The position numbers were made by a program, and so were the translations under genes. A DNA stretch of 64,000 nt. Origin: Laburnicola sp. R22_1 (lineage: Eukaryota > Ascomycota > Dothideomycetes > Pleosporales > Didymosphaeriaceae). Under the pieces are notes generated by a model, which saw only the letters and a list, made by a program, of their open reading frames with translations, had not been told where the DNA came from and searched no databases. The stretch is from NCBI GenBank assembly GCA_014281115.1, contig JACONQ010000014.1, positions 806,001-870,000 of the forward strand. Reading direction: 5' to 3'. This document shows positions 44,540 through 56,599 of this stretch, piece by piece; position 1 is the stretch's first letter; each line of letters begins with the position of its first letter.

Positions 44540-44783
44540 TATAGTTTAAAGTTAAAAAATATATTAATTATTTAAACTTTCTTTATTATTAGTCTAATAC
44601 TTACGCTCTTTTTAATTACTAAGCAGAGGGCTCTGCTTTTTTGTTATATTATTTAAGATAAAAGCCTTTGTCGCCCTACCCGTAGGTAGATAAATTAACG
44701 CTATATTAGTCTAATATATTTTAGATTTACTTTTTATTCTATATATAGATTTTTACTTTAATATCTCTTTTATTATTATTAAG
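44540..44783. repeat. AT-rich dispersed repeat, second copy of the 28970-29150 sequence
   Basis: It starts TTTAAAGTTAAAAAATATATTAATTA and follows 28970-29100 closely (the ATTTACTTTTTATTCTATATATA segment is shared) up to AAGCTTAT. There the LTR element was inserted, and the match resumes at 48702 (CTTATAGTC). It also contains an insertion of about 120 bases (44595-44715). Confidence 0.65.
44607..44705 (+). repeat. short dispersed repeat, RIP-mutated copy
   Basis: Matches 24780-24860 in inverted orientation. It is bracketed by TTAGTCTAATA-type direct repeats (near 44590 and 44708), which suggests it is a small inserted element of about 110 bases. The hairpin centre is GCAGAGGGCTCTGC. Confidence 0.6.
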
Positions 44784-44807
44784 CTTATTATAATAGTACT
44801 TACTAGC

Positions 44808-45085
44808 TGTAACGGTTCGTGGCTGTCTCCCTGCTAGTCATTCACCATTACCTTTCCTTTCACACCCTAATAGCGCCTTTCACCTTATAGAAGACGCCTT
44901 TCCTAGTTAGTGTTAGCGCGTAGTTCGCGTGGGCCTATGCCCTACGCCGCCCACTATATAAGTAAGGGCCCCCCAGTTCCCTTCCTTATCCCCCATCTTA
45001 GTATAGTCTCAATTCAGTTATCTCTTTCAACCATACTAGCTGTCCCCGAGAGGTTTGCCCTATAAGGCCGTGTACCGCCCTTACA
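44808..45085 (+). mobile_element. solo LTR nested in the left LTR of the older element
   Basis: The 278-bp unit begins TGTAACGG and ends CCCTTACA, with the 5-bp duplication CTAGC on both sides (44803-44807, 45086-45090). A TATA-like ACTATATAAG stands near 44953. It is related to the LTRs around it but has C/G where they have T/A, so it inserted after most RIP of the host. Confidence 0.8.
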
Positions 45086-46030
45086 CTAGCCTTCCTACTA
45101 AGCACGCCCTATTACCTTTCTTTTACACTCTATTTCCCCCTATTTGCGCCTTTTACCTTTTTAAAGGCACTTTTTCTAGTTAGTATTAGCGTAGTAGTTA
45201 GCGTAGGCCTATGCCCTATATCGCCCTTTATATAAGAAAGGGCCTCCTATATTTATTTCTTATCTACTATCTTAGAATAGTATTAATTTAACTAGCTTTT
45301 TTAACTATTTTAGTTATCTTTAATAGGTTAGTCCTATAAGGCTGTGTACCACCCTTATATTATTCTAAGACTAACCTTTTTATTTAGCTATAGATAGTAG
45401 TATAATATTTACTTCTCTCTTAAGACACTACCTATAGGTAGTTAAATTAGTAGAAGTTTTACTTTATTAGTTACTAGTTATACTAAATAGTTATTATATT
45501 ACACTAAAGTCTATAAAACTACTATTATAACTTCTTTACCTACTATAAGTAGGTAAAGGTGTATTAGTTTATTAGTTACTAGTTATGCTAAGTAGTTATT
45601 ATATTACACTAAGGTTTATTAAGAGACGCTACTTCTACACTTCTTTATCTACTATAAGTTAGTAAGGGTGTATTAGTTTATTAGTTACTTTAGTACTAGA
45701 TAGCTATTATACTACACTAAGGTTTATTAAGAAAGGCTACTTTTAGTTACTTACCCCTATAAGAGACTAGTTTAATAAGTTGTGCTACTATAGTCTATTA
45801 AGAGAAATTACTCTAAGTTATAGAAGTAGTAGTATTACTTTATATTAGTAAGATTAAGATACTACTAAGGCCTATTTAGAGAGGCTAGGATTCTAAGTCT
45901 ACTAGCTACTAGTTATAGTATAAGTAGTAAGAAGTTTTATTAGTTACTCCTATAAGACTTTATACTCTAGTTTAATAGATTATACCTAGATTTACTAAAA
46001 GAAATCCTTTTAGTTTATTAAAAGGCCGCT

Positions 46031-46430
46031 CTAAATAATAATAAATAATAATAAATAATAATAAATAATAATAAATAATAATAAATAATAATAAATAATA
46101 ATAAATAATAATAAATAATAATAAATAATAATAAATAATAATAAATAATAATAAATAATAATAAATAATAATAAATAATAATAAATAATAATAAATAATA
46201 ATAAATAATAATAAATAATAATAAATAATAATAAATAATAATAAATAATAATAAATAATAATAAATAATAATAAATAATAATAAATAATAATAAATAATA
46301 ATAAATAATAATAAATAATAATAAATAATAATAAATAATAATAAATAATAATAAATAATAATAAATAATAATAAATAATAATAAATAATAATAAATAATA
46401 ATAAATAATAATAAATAATAATAAATAATA
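46031..46430. repeat. 10-bp minisatellite, 40 copies
   Basis: Forty essentially perfect tandem copies of ATAAATAATA fill 400 bp inside the LTR element. Such uniformity among degraded surroundings suggests recent expansion, or alternatively an assembly-resolved array. Confidence 0.95.
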
Positions 46431-47800
46431 ACTATATTATCTCTAAAGACTAATTGGCCTATAATATCTAACTAGCATTACACTATAAGGGCTAAAGATA
46501 CTAAGTAAGAAGAATTAGAATTAGGCTCTAAAGACACTATAGCGCTATTTATAAATATTTTATATAAGTAATATTTTAACTCTTTTCATAAGATATCTTA
46601 TTTTGCTTACTAAGCGCGCTAGCTTACACTTATAAAATATCTAGACCTACTAAATCTAAATACCCTATTAAGCTTATCTATTAACCTTTTAAGTATTTTT
46701 TCTTATTATTATTTACTATTTACGTAATAGACGCTCCTAATAAACTGCTCTAACACTTAGAAAATCTAAATACTAGGTTGCTTTAGCGCTAACTTTACTA
46801 AGTAGCTTTATTTAGTCTATTCTAATTTTCTATTACTTTACCTTACTAAGTAGCCTTATATACTCTACTCTAATTTTTTATTACTTTAGACTTTAGTTAA
46901 GCTTATATTTAAACTAGGGTAGTACTAGTTATAGAAACCTACTCCCTTTACTATAACTACTTTAGTCCTTACCTATTACCTATTAAGTATTTAGCTAGGC
47001 AACTAATTACTAAGCTATTAATATTGCCTAGCTACCTTCTAGTTTAACTTATTAATAAATTATAGTTAAATATTTTTATTATAACCCTACTTCTACCTTA
47101 AACTTACTAGTAGTTAGTCTCTATATCTAATAACTCTATACTATTATCCTCTAAGAGTCCTAAAATTAATATATATTAGGCAACCCTAATTACTTTTTCT
47201 AATAATAGAGACTTTAAAGTAGAGCCTAAGCCTAATTACTTTAGCTAATTGCTCCCTACTACCCTTTCCTAGCTATTACTAGAATAGCTAAATAAGCTAA
47301 AAGATGCCTAACTTAGTAAGGACTATAGTAATTATACTAGAGAAGAGACACTTAATAAAAATAATTTTTATAAACTTAGTAATACTTACTATAATAATAG
47401 CCTAAAAATAATAACACTACCTATTATAGTAGTAGATTAGAAGATAAAAAGCCTACTTATTATAATAACCTTCCTAATAATAACTCTAAATTTACTAACC
47501 TAATTAATCCTAAGTTTAACTCTTTATAAAAAGAATACTTAGGTAATAAATCTAATAGTAAACTCTCTAATAAAATCTCCTAGAACGCTAATAATTAGGA
47601 GCTGCCTCTTAACTATTAGCTCTTACTTTAATCTACTAATTACCTAACTTATTCTACCTCTAAGGACACTCTAAGCTACTAAAATAGGTAGCCTAGTTTA
47701 TTACTAATTAAGTAGCCTTCTAGCTAGCCTACTATATATAGGCACTTATAACTTTTAGCACTTTTACTCCTAGTTATTTTCTTTCTAGATACGATTACTA

Positions 47801-47851
47801 TGGTCGGCTGACGTCTCTCTCAGTAAGAATAGCCTAATAAAAACGAATAAA
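47801..47851. repeat. inverted-repeat partner of 48761-48811
   Basis: Fifty-one bases match the reverse complement of 48761-48811. The 30 bases nearest the AAACGAATAAA end are identical. The rest differ by C/T and G/A exchanges, with this copy the less mutated. Confidence 0.7.
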
Positions 47852-48414
47852 GATTTTTTTCCAGCTAGTTAATTACTAATTTAGCAGCTTCCTAGCTATT
47901 ACATATATATAGGACACCTATAACTTTTAGCACTTCTACTTTTACTCTTAGATATATCTATTATACTAGTAGCCCCTATAGCTTTATAAGCTGCCCTATC
48001 CTAATTAAAAACTATATAGTTAGGTTAATATAATTTTTTAAAACACTTTTTTATAGTATTAGAAAATCTTATATAATATAATTATGCTAGCGCGTAATAG
48101 ACTAACTAATTTTTTTAGGCTAATTATATTTTTATATAGTATTAGAGCCAAGAATACGCTCTATTAATAAAACGCTAAATACTAAAATATAGCTTCTAAT
48201 CTAGCCCTAATTTGCTCCTAACTACTTTCTTTAATATCTTTACTAAATAGTATCTAAATTAAAAACTAAAGCTACTACTAGAACTATAGAGGTCTGTTGC
48301 CCCTATTCTAGTCCTTTTTAGCCTAAAAACAGTACTAGTTATATTAACAATTCGCTAAAATACTTTATTTTTATATACTTTCCTTCTTATTATTAGGCCT
48401 AAAAAGGGGGGTTA

Positions 48415-48701
48415 TATAATAGTACTTACTAGCCTCCTTACTAAGCACGTTCTATTACCTTTCTTTTACACCCTATTTCCTTCTATTTACGTCTTTTACC
48501 TTTCTAAAGGCGCTTTTATTAGTTAGTGTTAGTATAGTAGTTAGTGTAGGCATATGCCTTATGCCATCCTCTATATAAGAAAGAGCCCCCTACGTCCCTT
48601 TCTTATCTACTATCTTAGAATAGTATTAATTTAACTAGCTTTTTAACTATTCTAGCTATTCCTAATAGGTTAGCCCTATAAGGCTATATACCGCCCTTAT
48701 A
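48415..48701 (+). repeat. right LTR of the degraded LTR element
   Basis: 287 bp. Aligns over its length with the left LTR when the solo LTR is taken out. It includes a TATATAAGAAAG segment that may be the old promoter. Confidence 0.8.
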
Positions 48702-48760
48702 CTTATAGTCTTTATTTCTTTAATTATAGTAGTAAAGGTAGCCTTTTATCTTTAAATATT

Positions 48761-48811
48761 TTTATTCGTTTTTATTAGGCTATTCTTACTAAGAGAGATG
48801 TTAGTCGGCCA
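48761..48811. repeat. inverted-repeat partner of 47801-47851
   Basis: RIP-mutated copy of the 51-bp sequence. It lies outside the LTR element, whereas its partner lies inside it. Confidence 0.7.
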
Positions 48812-48924
48812 TATTATATATATTATTATTATTCTACCTTAGAGTTAATCTATAATATTACGTAATTCTAGACTAGCTATTTAACTAACTACTATATTAT
48901 ATAATTAATAATTTCTTTAATAAT

Positions 48925-49204
48925 ATTTTTACTATAATAATATTTTTACTATAATAATATTTTTACTATAATAATATTTTTACTATAATAATATTTTTAC
49001 TATAATAATATTTTTACTATAATAATATTTTTACTATAATAATAATTTTACTATAATAATATTTTTACTATAATAATATTTTTACTATAATAATATTTTT
49101 ACTATAATAATATTTTTACTATAATAATATTTTTACTATAATAATAATTTTACTATAATAATATTTTTACTATAATAATATTTTTACTATAATAATAATT
49201 TTAC

Positions 49205-49237
<33 letters not shown>

Positions 49238-49242
49238 TTTAC

Positions 49243-49305
<63 letters not shown>
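48925..49305. repeat. 17-bp minisatellite followed by AAT microsatellite
   Basis: About sixteen copies of ATTTTTACTATAATAAT, a few with ATT in place of TTT, pass at about 49206 into AAT/TAA trinucleotide repeats to 49305. Non-coding. Confidence 0.9.
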
Positions 49306-50264
49306 TAAATGGGTACTCTACAGCTAGCTATATAGACATCGAATTCTAATTCTCTATACTAGTAAGCGTGGAGGGTGTATAGGGCAATTATACAAGAAAA
49401 AAGAAATAATATAACAAAATACCTTAGTATTAATTGCTTGTCTCTAGAGAGAATACGAATAGAAAGAAGAAGATTTTACGGTGCACAGGCATTATGTAAT
49501 TCCTATATAATGCTATTATGCGGCAATATTAAAATCTTAACACCCTTAGGTGCCCTTGCCTATATAATATATAGACACTAGCAACTTTTTATTTTAAGGT
49601 TACTATTAGTAGCTCTCCCTTCCTCCGCACAAACTATCTACTTGCTAATATTCACCCTATCTATTTATTATTCCTCTGTCTGTACGCCTTCTACTCTAGC
49701 TAGTTTGCTCTAGTTAATAAAAAGATTCTATTAAGTAACTATTTGTTATACTTTGCTGCTATTTGTCAAAGGCACAATTAGGCTTATTAGTAGTAGAGTA
49801 GCGGTCTGGCTAATAGCGGTCAAGGGTAAGATTGCACAGTTAATAATAAAATTATAGCAATAATGTGTTATTTGTATAGAGTTCTTTTACTTAGTTTATT
49901 TCTTATATAATAGGTAGATCTAGTTATCTTATTTATTTAGGTAGTGATGTTGAGCAATTGTGCAATATTAGATAAGGGGAAGATAAACGCTAATAAGAGG
50001 TAGAAATTAAGACTCTAGACAGAAGGAAGAGGTATATAAGGTGGGCTTTCCTTCCTCTATTCTTTTCTCTTTTATCCTCTACTTTAAACATCTCTCTATA
50101 TGTATTCCTTCTTTCTAGCTCTTTTCTCTTTTTATTAAGCTAATTCCCTATTTTGTATAGTGCTAAATTGTGTCCCTTATTATATAATGTCTTGTCTCTG
50201 TACAATGCTAACTTAGTGTAGACAATAGCGCTTATACTAGCGGGTCTTAACTAGCTAGGCCTCC
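49306..50264. other. repeat-derived sequence without readable product
   Basis: Moderately AT-rich. A TATATAAGGTGGGC element near 50033 followed by a CT-rich stretch resembles a promoter, perhaps of the pseudogene that follows. No gene is called in this part. Confidence 0.4.
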
Positions 50265-50745
50265 CTGGCTTTAATGCTACTATAGTGGCTCTTCTAAGCA
50301 AAAGAATACGCATTACCCTTCTAACTAGTTCCTAGGCAAACTATACGTTTATCCAGGGCATCTCTATTAATGTAAGTTCCTCTATTCTTTGCTTTTGTAT
50401 AGATACTAACTGGGAAAAATAGACTAAGAAGTTACGTGTCGCACATCTGCCTTCGTATAATGTTAATATTATTCTTACAGCTAGTATAGACCTGCGTCTG
50501 TGGGTTGCTAAGCTTATTTAGCGCGAGGGCTACTTTCGCGTGCTCCTTATCTAGTCGCGCGGTATCCTTAGGGGCACTGCGTGCGCTCACTACTATGGCG
50601 ATAACTCTGGCCCTAGGCCCTTTACTAAGTGTTGTATGGTAGCAAACTTCTAGGCGGGATCGTGCGGTTCTTGCGTGTGGTAGAGCCATAGTACTAGGTA
50701 TAATTATCGCACAGAATAGGGCTAGATAGTAGGATAGACACTTCT
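50265..50745 (+). pseudogene. RIP-degraded fungal gene with a C-terminal cysteine motif
   Basis: The plus strand reads, through several TAG/TAA codons, FIQGISIN, then a 51-nt intron (50372-50422, GTAAGT..ACTAAC..TAG), then RVAHLPSYNVNIILTASIDLRL and VAKLI.REGYF. It ends with GPRPFTKCCMVANF and CGSCVW.SHSTRY. A C-terminal C-X2-C preceded by a P-F-x-x-C block is seen in a large family of uncharacterised ascomycete proteins (CGNCKWRDHAARC type, from memory). The intron branch point and splice sites are still perfect. Stops fit RIP. Not functional. Confidence 0.5.
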
Positions 50746-50939
50746 AGACATTATTTATAAGTACTAAAATAAAAAACTCTTCTCTAAATAAATGTATGCT
50801 ATGTCTCTTCTCTTTCTATACAAATAAATAGATAGGAAAAAAAAGCGTATTTTTAAGTAATGTATATATATAGAAAGAATTAAATAAATATATCGCGCAA
50901 AAGAATAAATAAATAATAAGGAAATAGTCCTATGTAAAG

Positions 50940-52593
50940 GCTAGGAAGAGCTCGCGCGGGCGGGCTCAAGGCAATCCACTAATACTTTAATAGTAATTAT
51001 TAAGATATTACTAGAGATTAAGAACTCTAGAGCCTAGTTTGGGGCCTTATTTGTATAGGTATTAGTAGGGTTATCCTTCCTATTAATCTATCTAATCTTA
51101 GAGATCTTGCGATGCTCGTACAATTCGCGGAGTGACATAATATTAATTATAAGGCGCTTCTTATTTGTGGTTCCTAGTTATACAAGGCAGTTATAAAGGG
51201 ACTTCGAATCTGTATAGATAACTATAGGAATTAGCAGTAGACTAAGCGTGCGTATAATCTTCTAGAGAGTTATGCTAATAGTAATAGCATTGTTAAACCC
51301 TTCTACTATACTATATAGCTTACTAGCAAGAACGCTTCTTATTACTCTCTTACACTTAGTTAAATTCTAGTATACAATATTTGCTAGAATCTTAAAGTTA
51401 TCGCCATTACTTATATAATGCTTATTGCCTAGAGCAATTAGAAATCCTAGCTGTAAGCTTAGGTTCTTATTATTGGCAAATAAGCCATTAGTAAAGATAA
51501 ACAGCTTCGCGCGTTAAAGATCCAATAGTATAAAGATAAGACTGCGCTTACTATTGTTAATTTGCTATTAGATTTATGCGTTTAATGCCTTAATATCTTT
51601 ATGCAAGGGTAATATAGTCTAAGCGGCAATAGACAAATTAAATGCGGCTTCTAGTTAGCACACAAAACACTTCTTTAGTCTTATACAAATATTATTTAAT
51701 TGGGATCTAAATCGCGATAATAATAGTACGAATTGTCCGCGAAATCCTTATTTATAAGGGACTAGTGGTCTGCCTCTTTATATAGAAAAGTTATATTTGC
51801 GATTAGTGTAGTATATATTAGCCTCTTATAAGTGCTAATTAGATTAGCAATTAATTGCAACTTGGATTAACGTATAGAGATTAGTAAATAGAGCTTTATA
51901 GGTAGGTTTAGGAGTAAATATAGCCTACTCTAGCTCTAGGTGTCTATAGCATGCTCGTATAATAGCAGTATAGAGAGGAATTTCCCTAGCAAAGGTCACA
52001 CCTAATACTCTCTATGCAAGAGTGAGCCTGTTAATTATTGCCTCTAGGACTTTGTACAGACTCTTATTAGGGTTTTTACGCTAGCATTGTGCGAAAGTTA
52101 TTATAGTCTAGTCTATCTAATACTAGTTATAATTAATAGTAGTATTAAAGTAACTGTTAAGTGCTTTGTATAAGCACTTCCATAATTATCTAGAATAGAT
52201 AGTATAGAGGTAATACTGTGCCGCACGGCTAGTAAGAATATTTAGAAAGATGTCTGGATATTAATCCTTAGCAATATCTAGGCGTCTACATAAATCTATA
52301 AAGATTCTAGTCTTGTCTACTAAAATGTTATATAGAGCTCTAGTATAGTTATTATCCTTATTCTATGCCTTTTAAAATTAAATTATCTTGTTAGCTAGAA
52401 TTCTCTAAGGAGGTAGGTTGTGCTTGGGTGGAAGCTCGTATAGGTTAGATTATAGCATAGGCTTAGTCTGTGTAGATTAGTACAGTGCCTATAATTCGCG
52501 TTTAACTAGTAGTGGCTCTATTCTGTACGGCGTTTAATAGTCGCGAGCAGGTAGGCGAAATGGTAGTTGGGTACTATGTGCGAAGAGTAGTAG
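50940..52593 (-). mobile_element. RIP-degraded retroelement with gag-like and RNase H-like remnants
   Basis: Near 51240-50950 the minus strand reads TDSKSLYNCLV, GTTNKKRLIINIMSLRELYE and NPTNTYTNKA, the end of a Ty1/copia RNase H domain. Near 52400-51850 it reads DKTRIFIDLCRRLDIAKD, RAAQYYLYT and TFAQC.RKNPNKSLYKVLEAII, a gag-like helical region. Only about 600 bases separate them, so integrase and reverse transcriptase seem to be missing. Heavily AT-rich with many TAG/TAA. The copia element at 52594 was inserted in its upstream side, and 58119-58610 is probably its continuation. Confidence 0.55.
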
Positions 52594-52906
52594 TGTCAAA
52601 TATAAGGGTATATTTTGATGAGATGAGATGAAAGTGATAGATTTGATGTTTGTTGAGATGATCTCATTGTGTGTGTTGTCTCGGAGAAGCTCTGCTATCG
52701 CGAGAAGTTTCTATCTATGCCAAGGCGCTAGTACTATTAGGGATAATACAGGGGCAGTGTAACACAGTAGTGCGCCAGCCTCCTTAGTATATTTCACAGT
52801 GATTTCACAGTGAAATCAGTGTGAGAAGGCCATATAATCGGTCACACCTAACCACTATATTTCACAGTGAAAATCACTGTGATTCACAGTGATCGTATAT
52901 CTGACA
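52594..52906 (-). repeat. 3' LTR of the first copia element
   Basis: 313 bp. It contains several copies of TTCACAGTGA and a palindromic cluster at about 52795-52892. Confidence 0.9.
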
Positions 52907-52919
52907 CACCCCCTCAGCT

Positions 52920-55900
52920 TGGAACCATCCCAAGCTGGACCCAATTCTTCGCAGCTGTACCATTGCTCATAGGCCAAAAACTTCCATCCTTTGTTCCAAA
53001 TCGTCTAAGTCCACCTCCTGGTCGCTAATCCTACCCCTGACGTCTTCAAGTCCGAGTTAGTTGACGAACTTGGTCCATTTGCCAGTGGGCAGAGCCTTTA
53101 TAAGGCCATCAGCTACTATTTCTTTAGATTGTTAGTATTAAACTTTAATAGCCCCACAGGCAACTTCTTATTGGAGCCAATAATTGTGTATGTTAACGTG
53201 CCTAAGCTTTGTTTGCAACTTGGCGATTTCTTTAGTAACAAGTTAAATAGTTTGTTGATTGTTGCAACTGATAGTAATTGTTAACAGGGTGAGTTGGATC
53301 TTGAGCTTAGCGATAAACTAAGAGGTAAATAGTGCCTCCTTTGCAACCTGTGAAAGGGCTAGCAACTTAGCTTTAGTTGTCGAGGTGGTGACTGTGTCTT
53401 GCTTGCTCGCCTTCTAGGCAACAAGACTACCAAATAGCTTGATAATGTATCCTTGTGAGCTCTTTTGGTCGAGGGTATTGTTAGCAAAAGAGGCGTCGCT
53501 GGCGACCTTATAGGTATCTGCTCCTCTAAAGCGTAACCCCAATGATCGGGTGGAGGACAGGTATAGCAGTACGCGGTCAGCGGCGTCGTGATGCTTATCG
53601 CTTGGATTTGATAGGAATCGCGATAGTCGAGAGCTTGCGAAAGCGATATTAGGGCGCGTGGTTACTGCAGCGTAGAGGATAGATCCAATCTTTTACTGGT
53701 ATTAGTTAATCTCAGCCTTTATAGCGAGTCCTTCTTGGGGTTTTAGTTCGACTGCGGACATCGGGGTATCGTGTTTAAGGTCGTGTTGGTAGATAAGACA
53801 ACTAATCTTGTCTACATAGGACGCCTGCGATAGCTAGAGTTGCCTGTTTGCACGGTCTCTGACGATTTCAATCCCTAGAAACCACTAAAGATCGTTACTA
53901 CTAGTGAGGGTAAACTTTGTACTTATCTTTTTCATCACTGCCTTAGCAGCGTGCTTCTGATCCTTAGAGTAGGCGACGATGAGGTCGTCGACGTAGAAGA
54001 AGATAATGATGCTGTCTTTGATCATATAGCAGGGCTCGTGCGGGACTGCAGTGAAACCGAGATCCGTGAGAGCACTGGTAAATTCTCTCTGCCACAACAG
54101 TGGTGAGATTCGAAGACCATACAATGCCTTGTGCAACTGCAGGATAGTGCCGGGTCGTGTGTAGCCTCGTGGCATTCTCATGTAGAGTTCTCTGTCCAGT
54201 TTCGCATGGACGAAGGCGTTGGTGACGTCGTACTGGGTGAGTTCTAGGTCGTACCGAGCTGCCATGGACATGAGCAGTCGAAAAGATCGTCCTGCGAGGG
54301 TCGCGGCATAGGTATCTTGAGTAGTGAGGTGGCGTTGTTGATCTCTACGCACTACCAACCTAGCCTTGCACTTCTGAAATTAATGATGTTTGTTAAACTT
54401 GTAAGTATATACCCACATGCAGTTGAGGATTTGGTGCCCGCGTGCTCGCACTGGGGCGACAGGCACCTCATTCTAAGACCTTATTTCCTTGTGGCTTTGC
54501 AAGTGTGATCGCTTAGCATCCTTCCACATCGTGTATAGAGGGTGATTCTCTAGTTGTGTACCGCACAATAGAGGTTCTGGCAACTTGCTTTAATAGGGTT
54601 TCTTTCCTGCTGCAAGCATGCGATTGAAATAAGCTTTGTCGAGCGGCTTCCCCTTGTATTTGCCTCTGCTTCCTGCCTGTGTACCTGCTAGGAAAGCGGT
54701 TGCCCATAGCACAGCGCGTTAATCTGGCTGTGGTAATCCAATAGGCAACTGGTCGTGTTAATTATGTTCGAAACTTGCTATTAATTAGACAAGCAATGCA
54801 ACAGGCGGAGGTGTCACTAGTGGTGTTGGGTAGGTGTAATTGATCTTCCTCCCTTGGTAATACCCTGGCGGGTCTTCTTCTTCATCCTCGCGATTACGGG
54901 TGTTAGTGATCGATTTGTCCTTGTAGAAAGATTTAGTGTTTTCTTATTCTAGTAGTGGAGGTGGCAACTCTACTAATCAAGTCTATGCCGCAATCTCTTC
55001 AGTGGTGCTGTGCATAAGGTTGTCTAACAGGTCTTCTGATTTGCCTAAGAACACCTCATCTTCGTCAAAGATAACGTCGCGTGTGCTAATAACTTTGTTA
55101 AGTGGAGGTATCCATATCCTCCAGATGTTTGATAATTGGTAGCCCACTAGGTATCTAACCCATGCCTTTAGGTCTAACCTTTGGAGCTTGCTCTTGCCGC
55201 GTTTTATAGTTAGTTAGGGCGAAAGCTTTATAGCTATAGGTTCTAAGGTGAGCCTAGTTTGGTTTCTTTGGTTGAGTGACGATGCCGTTTTGGAAAGCCA
55301 CCATCGTAAAGAATACTTCGTGTGGTGATCGCCATTAGTTGGCGTAGTTCGGAGTTCGATTGTATAGGTATACGGCCGCTCGTGTGATCTCTAGCCATAA
55401 GTTGAAGGGGAGATTGGCGTCAAGTCGCATTGCACAACCCTTCTCCTTAATTACACCCCCTGAGTGTTTAGCTCCTCCATTTTAAGCTTGGGTATTAGGT
55501 GCTGAAGGCTCAATGACAATACCTTCACTAACGCACCACCTGTGAACGTCTTGCTTAACTAAGAAGATCTCATTGTCGGATTCGATAACTTTGACAGTCA
55601 CCTTGAATTGTACTTTTACAAATAGTACAAATTCCTTTAGCAACTTGATAATTGTTCGTGCCGGTCGATTGTCCTTAAAGTAGAAGTCCCAAGCCATGCC
55701 TGAGAATCGATTGGTGATGAGCATCTGGCTTTTCTCGCCGGTGAAGCTCGTATCTTCGTAGTCGTGAAAGTCTATAGTGACTCTCTCACCAGGGCCGTCG
55801 TTAATTTGCCTAGGTTGTCATCTAATTTGTCGCTTGAGCTTTGATCTGCCGCAAGCATCGCATTTAATTGTTAGTGGTCCCTTAATGCGCACCCCCTCAG

Positions 55901-56560
55901 AGTGATTCACTGTGTGCTCCAGTGCCTGAGGACCTGGGTGGCCTAGTTGTTTGTGCCATGTGATGGCGTCTGCCTTCTGCGCTCGTCGTGCGGTGCGCGT
56001 GGTGATCTTGTGTGTGGCATACGTACTATCGTGTATAGTACAGCTTTGCTTGGGTATGTATTCGAGTACCCATTGGCCATAGAGCTCTTGAAGTTCGGCC
56101 AAGACTGTATTGTCCATCCTTTTAATCGCTGTTGGATCTACTTGTGTGTCCCACTAGAGGCCTTGCCTGCGGAGTAATTGGAAGGACACTAGATTGCAGA
56201 GCAGATCAGGGCAGTAGGCGATGTTGTCTAGCCTTAGTACCCTATTTCCTTGTGCACTCTTAACGTGTAGATGGACACTGCTATATCCTTTAATCCATAC
56301 TTGTGATAATCCCGCCCATATAAAGTCTCCTGGCGATGGTGGTTGCAATGTGACGAAGCGGTCGATATCGTTGTAGATGTGGCATGTCGTGCCTGAATTA
56401 AGGATTGCGGAGTGACGTAACGGGTATGTGTTTAGGTCTAAGTAGTAGGAGGCAGCGATAGCATTAAAGCTCGCAGTGATGTCGGCAATTTGTCTGCCAT
56501 CTAGTCATTCATCGTTAGCAAGTTCAGTGATTTAACTTGGGGTAGGAGTGCTTGATTGTT
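52920..56560 (-). pseudogene. copia pol (integrase, reverse transcriptase, RNase H), degraded
   Basis: The minus strand reads in order: a GAG-pre-integrase HTWHKQLGHPG-type block and CDACGRSKLKRQ near 55830-56000, then an integrase segment with DFYFKDNRPARTIIK and SAPNTQAQ. The reverse transcriptase follows at 54358-53885 with ARLVVRRDQQ, YDVTNAFVHAKLDRELYMR and the catalytic FFYVDDL at about 53983-54000. RNase H then follows toward 53100 (SDASFANNTLDQKSS type). Numerous TAG/TAA codons and frame changes make it non-functional. Confidence 0.8.
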
Positions 56561-56599
56561 TAATCCTTAGTGTCTGTGATCTTGGACGCTTTAGAGCCC

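Larger units (their letters stand above)
44789..48701 (+). mobile_element. RIP-degraded LTR retrotransposon or non-autonomous LTR element
   Basis: The two LTRs (44789-45359, interrupted by a solo LTR, and 48415-48701) start TATAATAG and end CCCTTATA. They are flanked by the 5-bp direct repeat CTTAT (44784-44788 and 48702-48706). A polypurine tract (AAAAAGGGGGG) stands just before the right LTR, giving plus orientation. The 3-kb interior shows no readable gag or pol, so it is either a non-coding (LARD-like) element or too degraded. The same sequence at 29085-29105 without the element shows the empty target site. Confidence 0.8.

Noticed and set aside
46031..46430. CRISPR-like array
   Set aside because: The unit is 10 bp without spacers in a eukaryotic AT-rich element; it is a minisatellite.
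48925..49305. Possible centromere- or telomere-type satellite
   Set aside because: Short local array inside transposon debris; the unit does not resemble the fungal telomere repeat TTAGGG.
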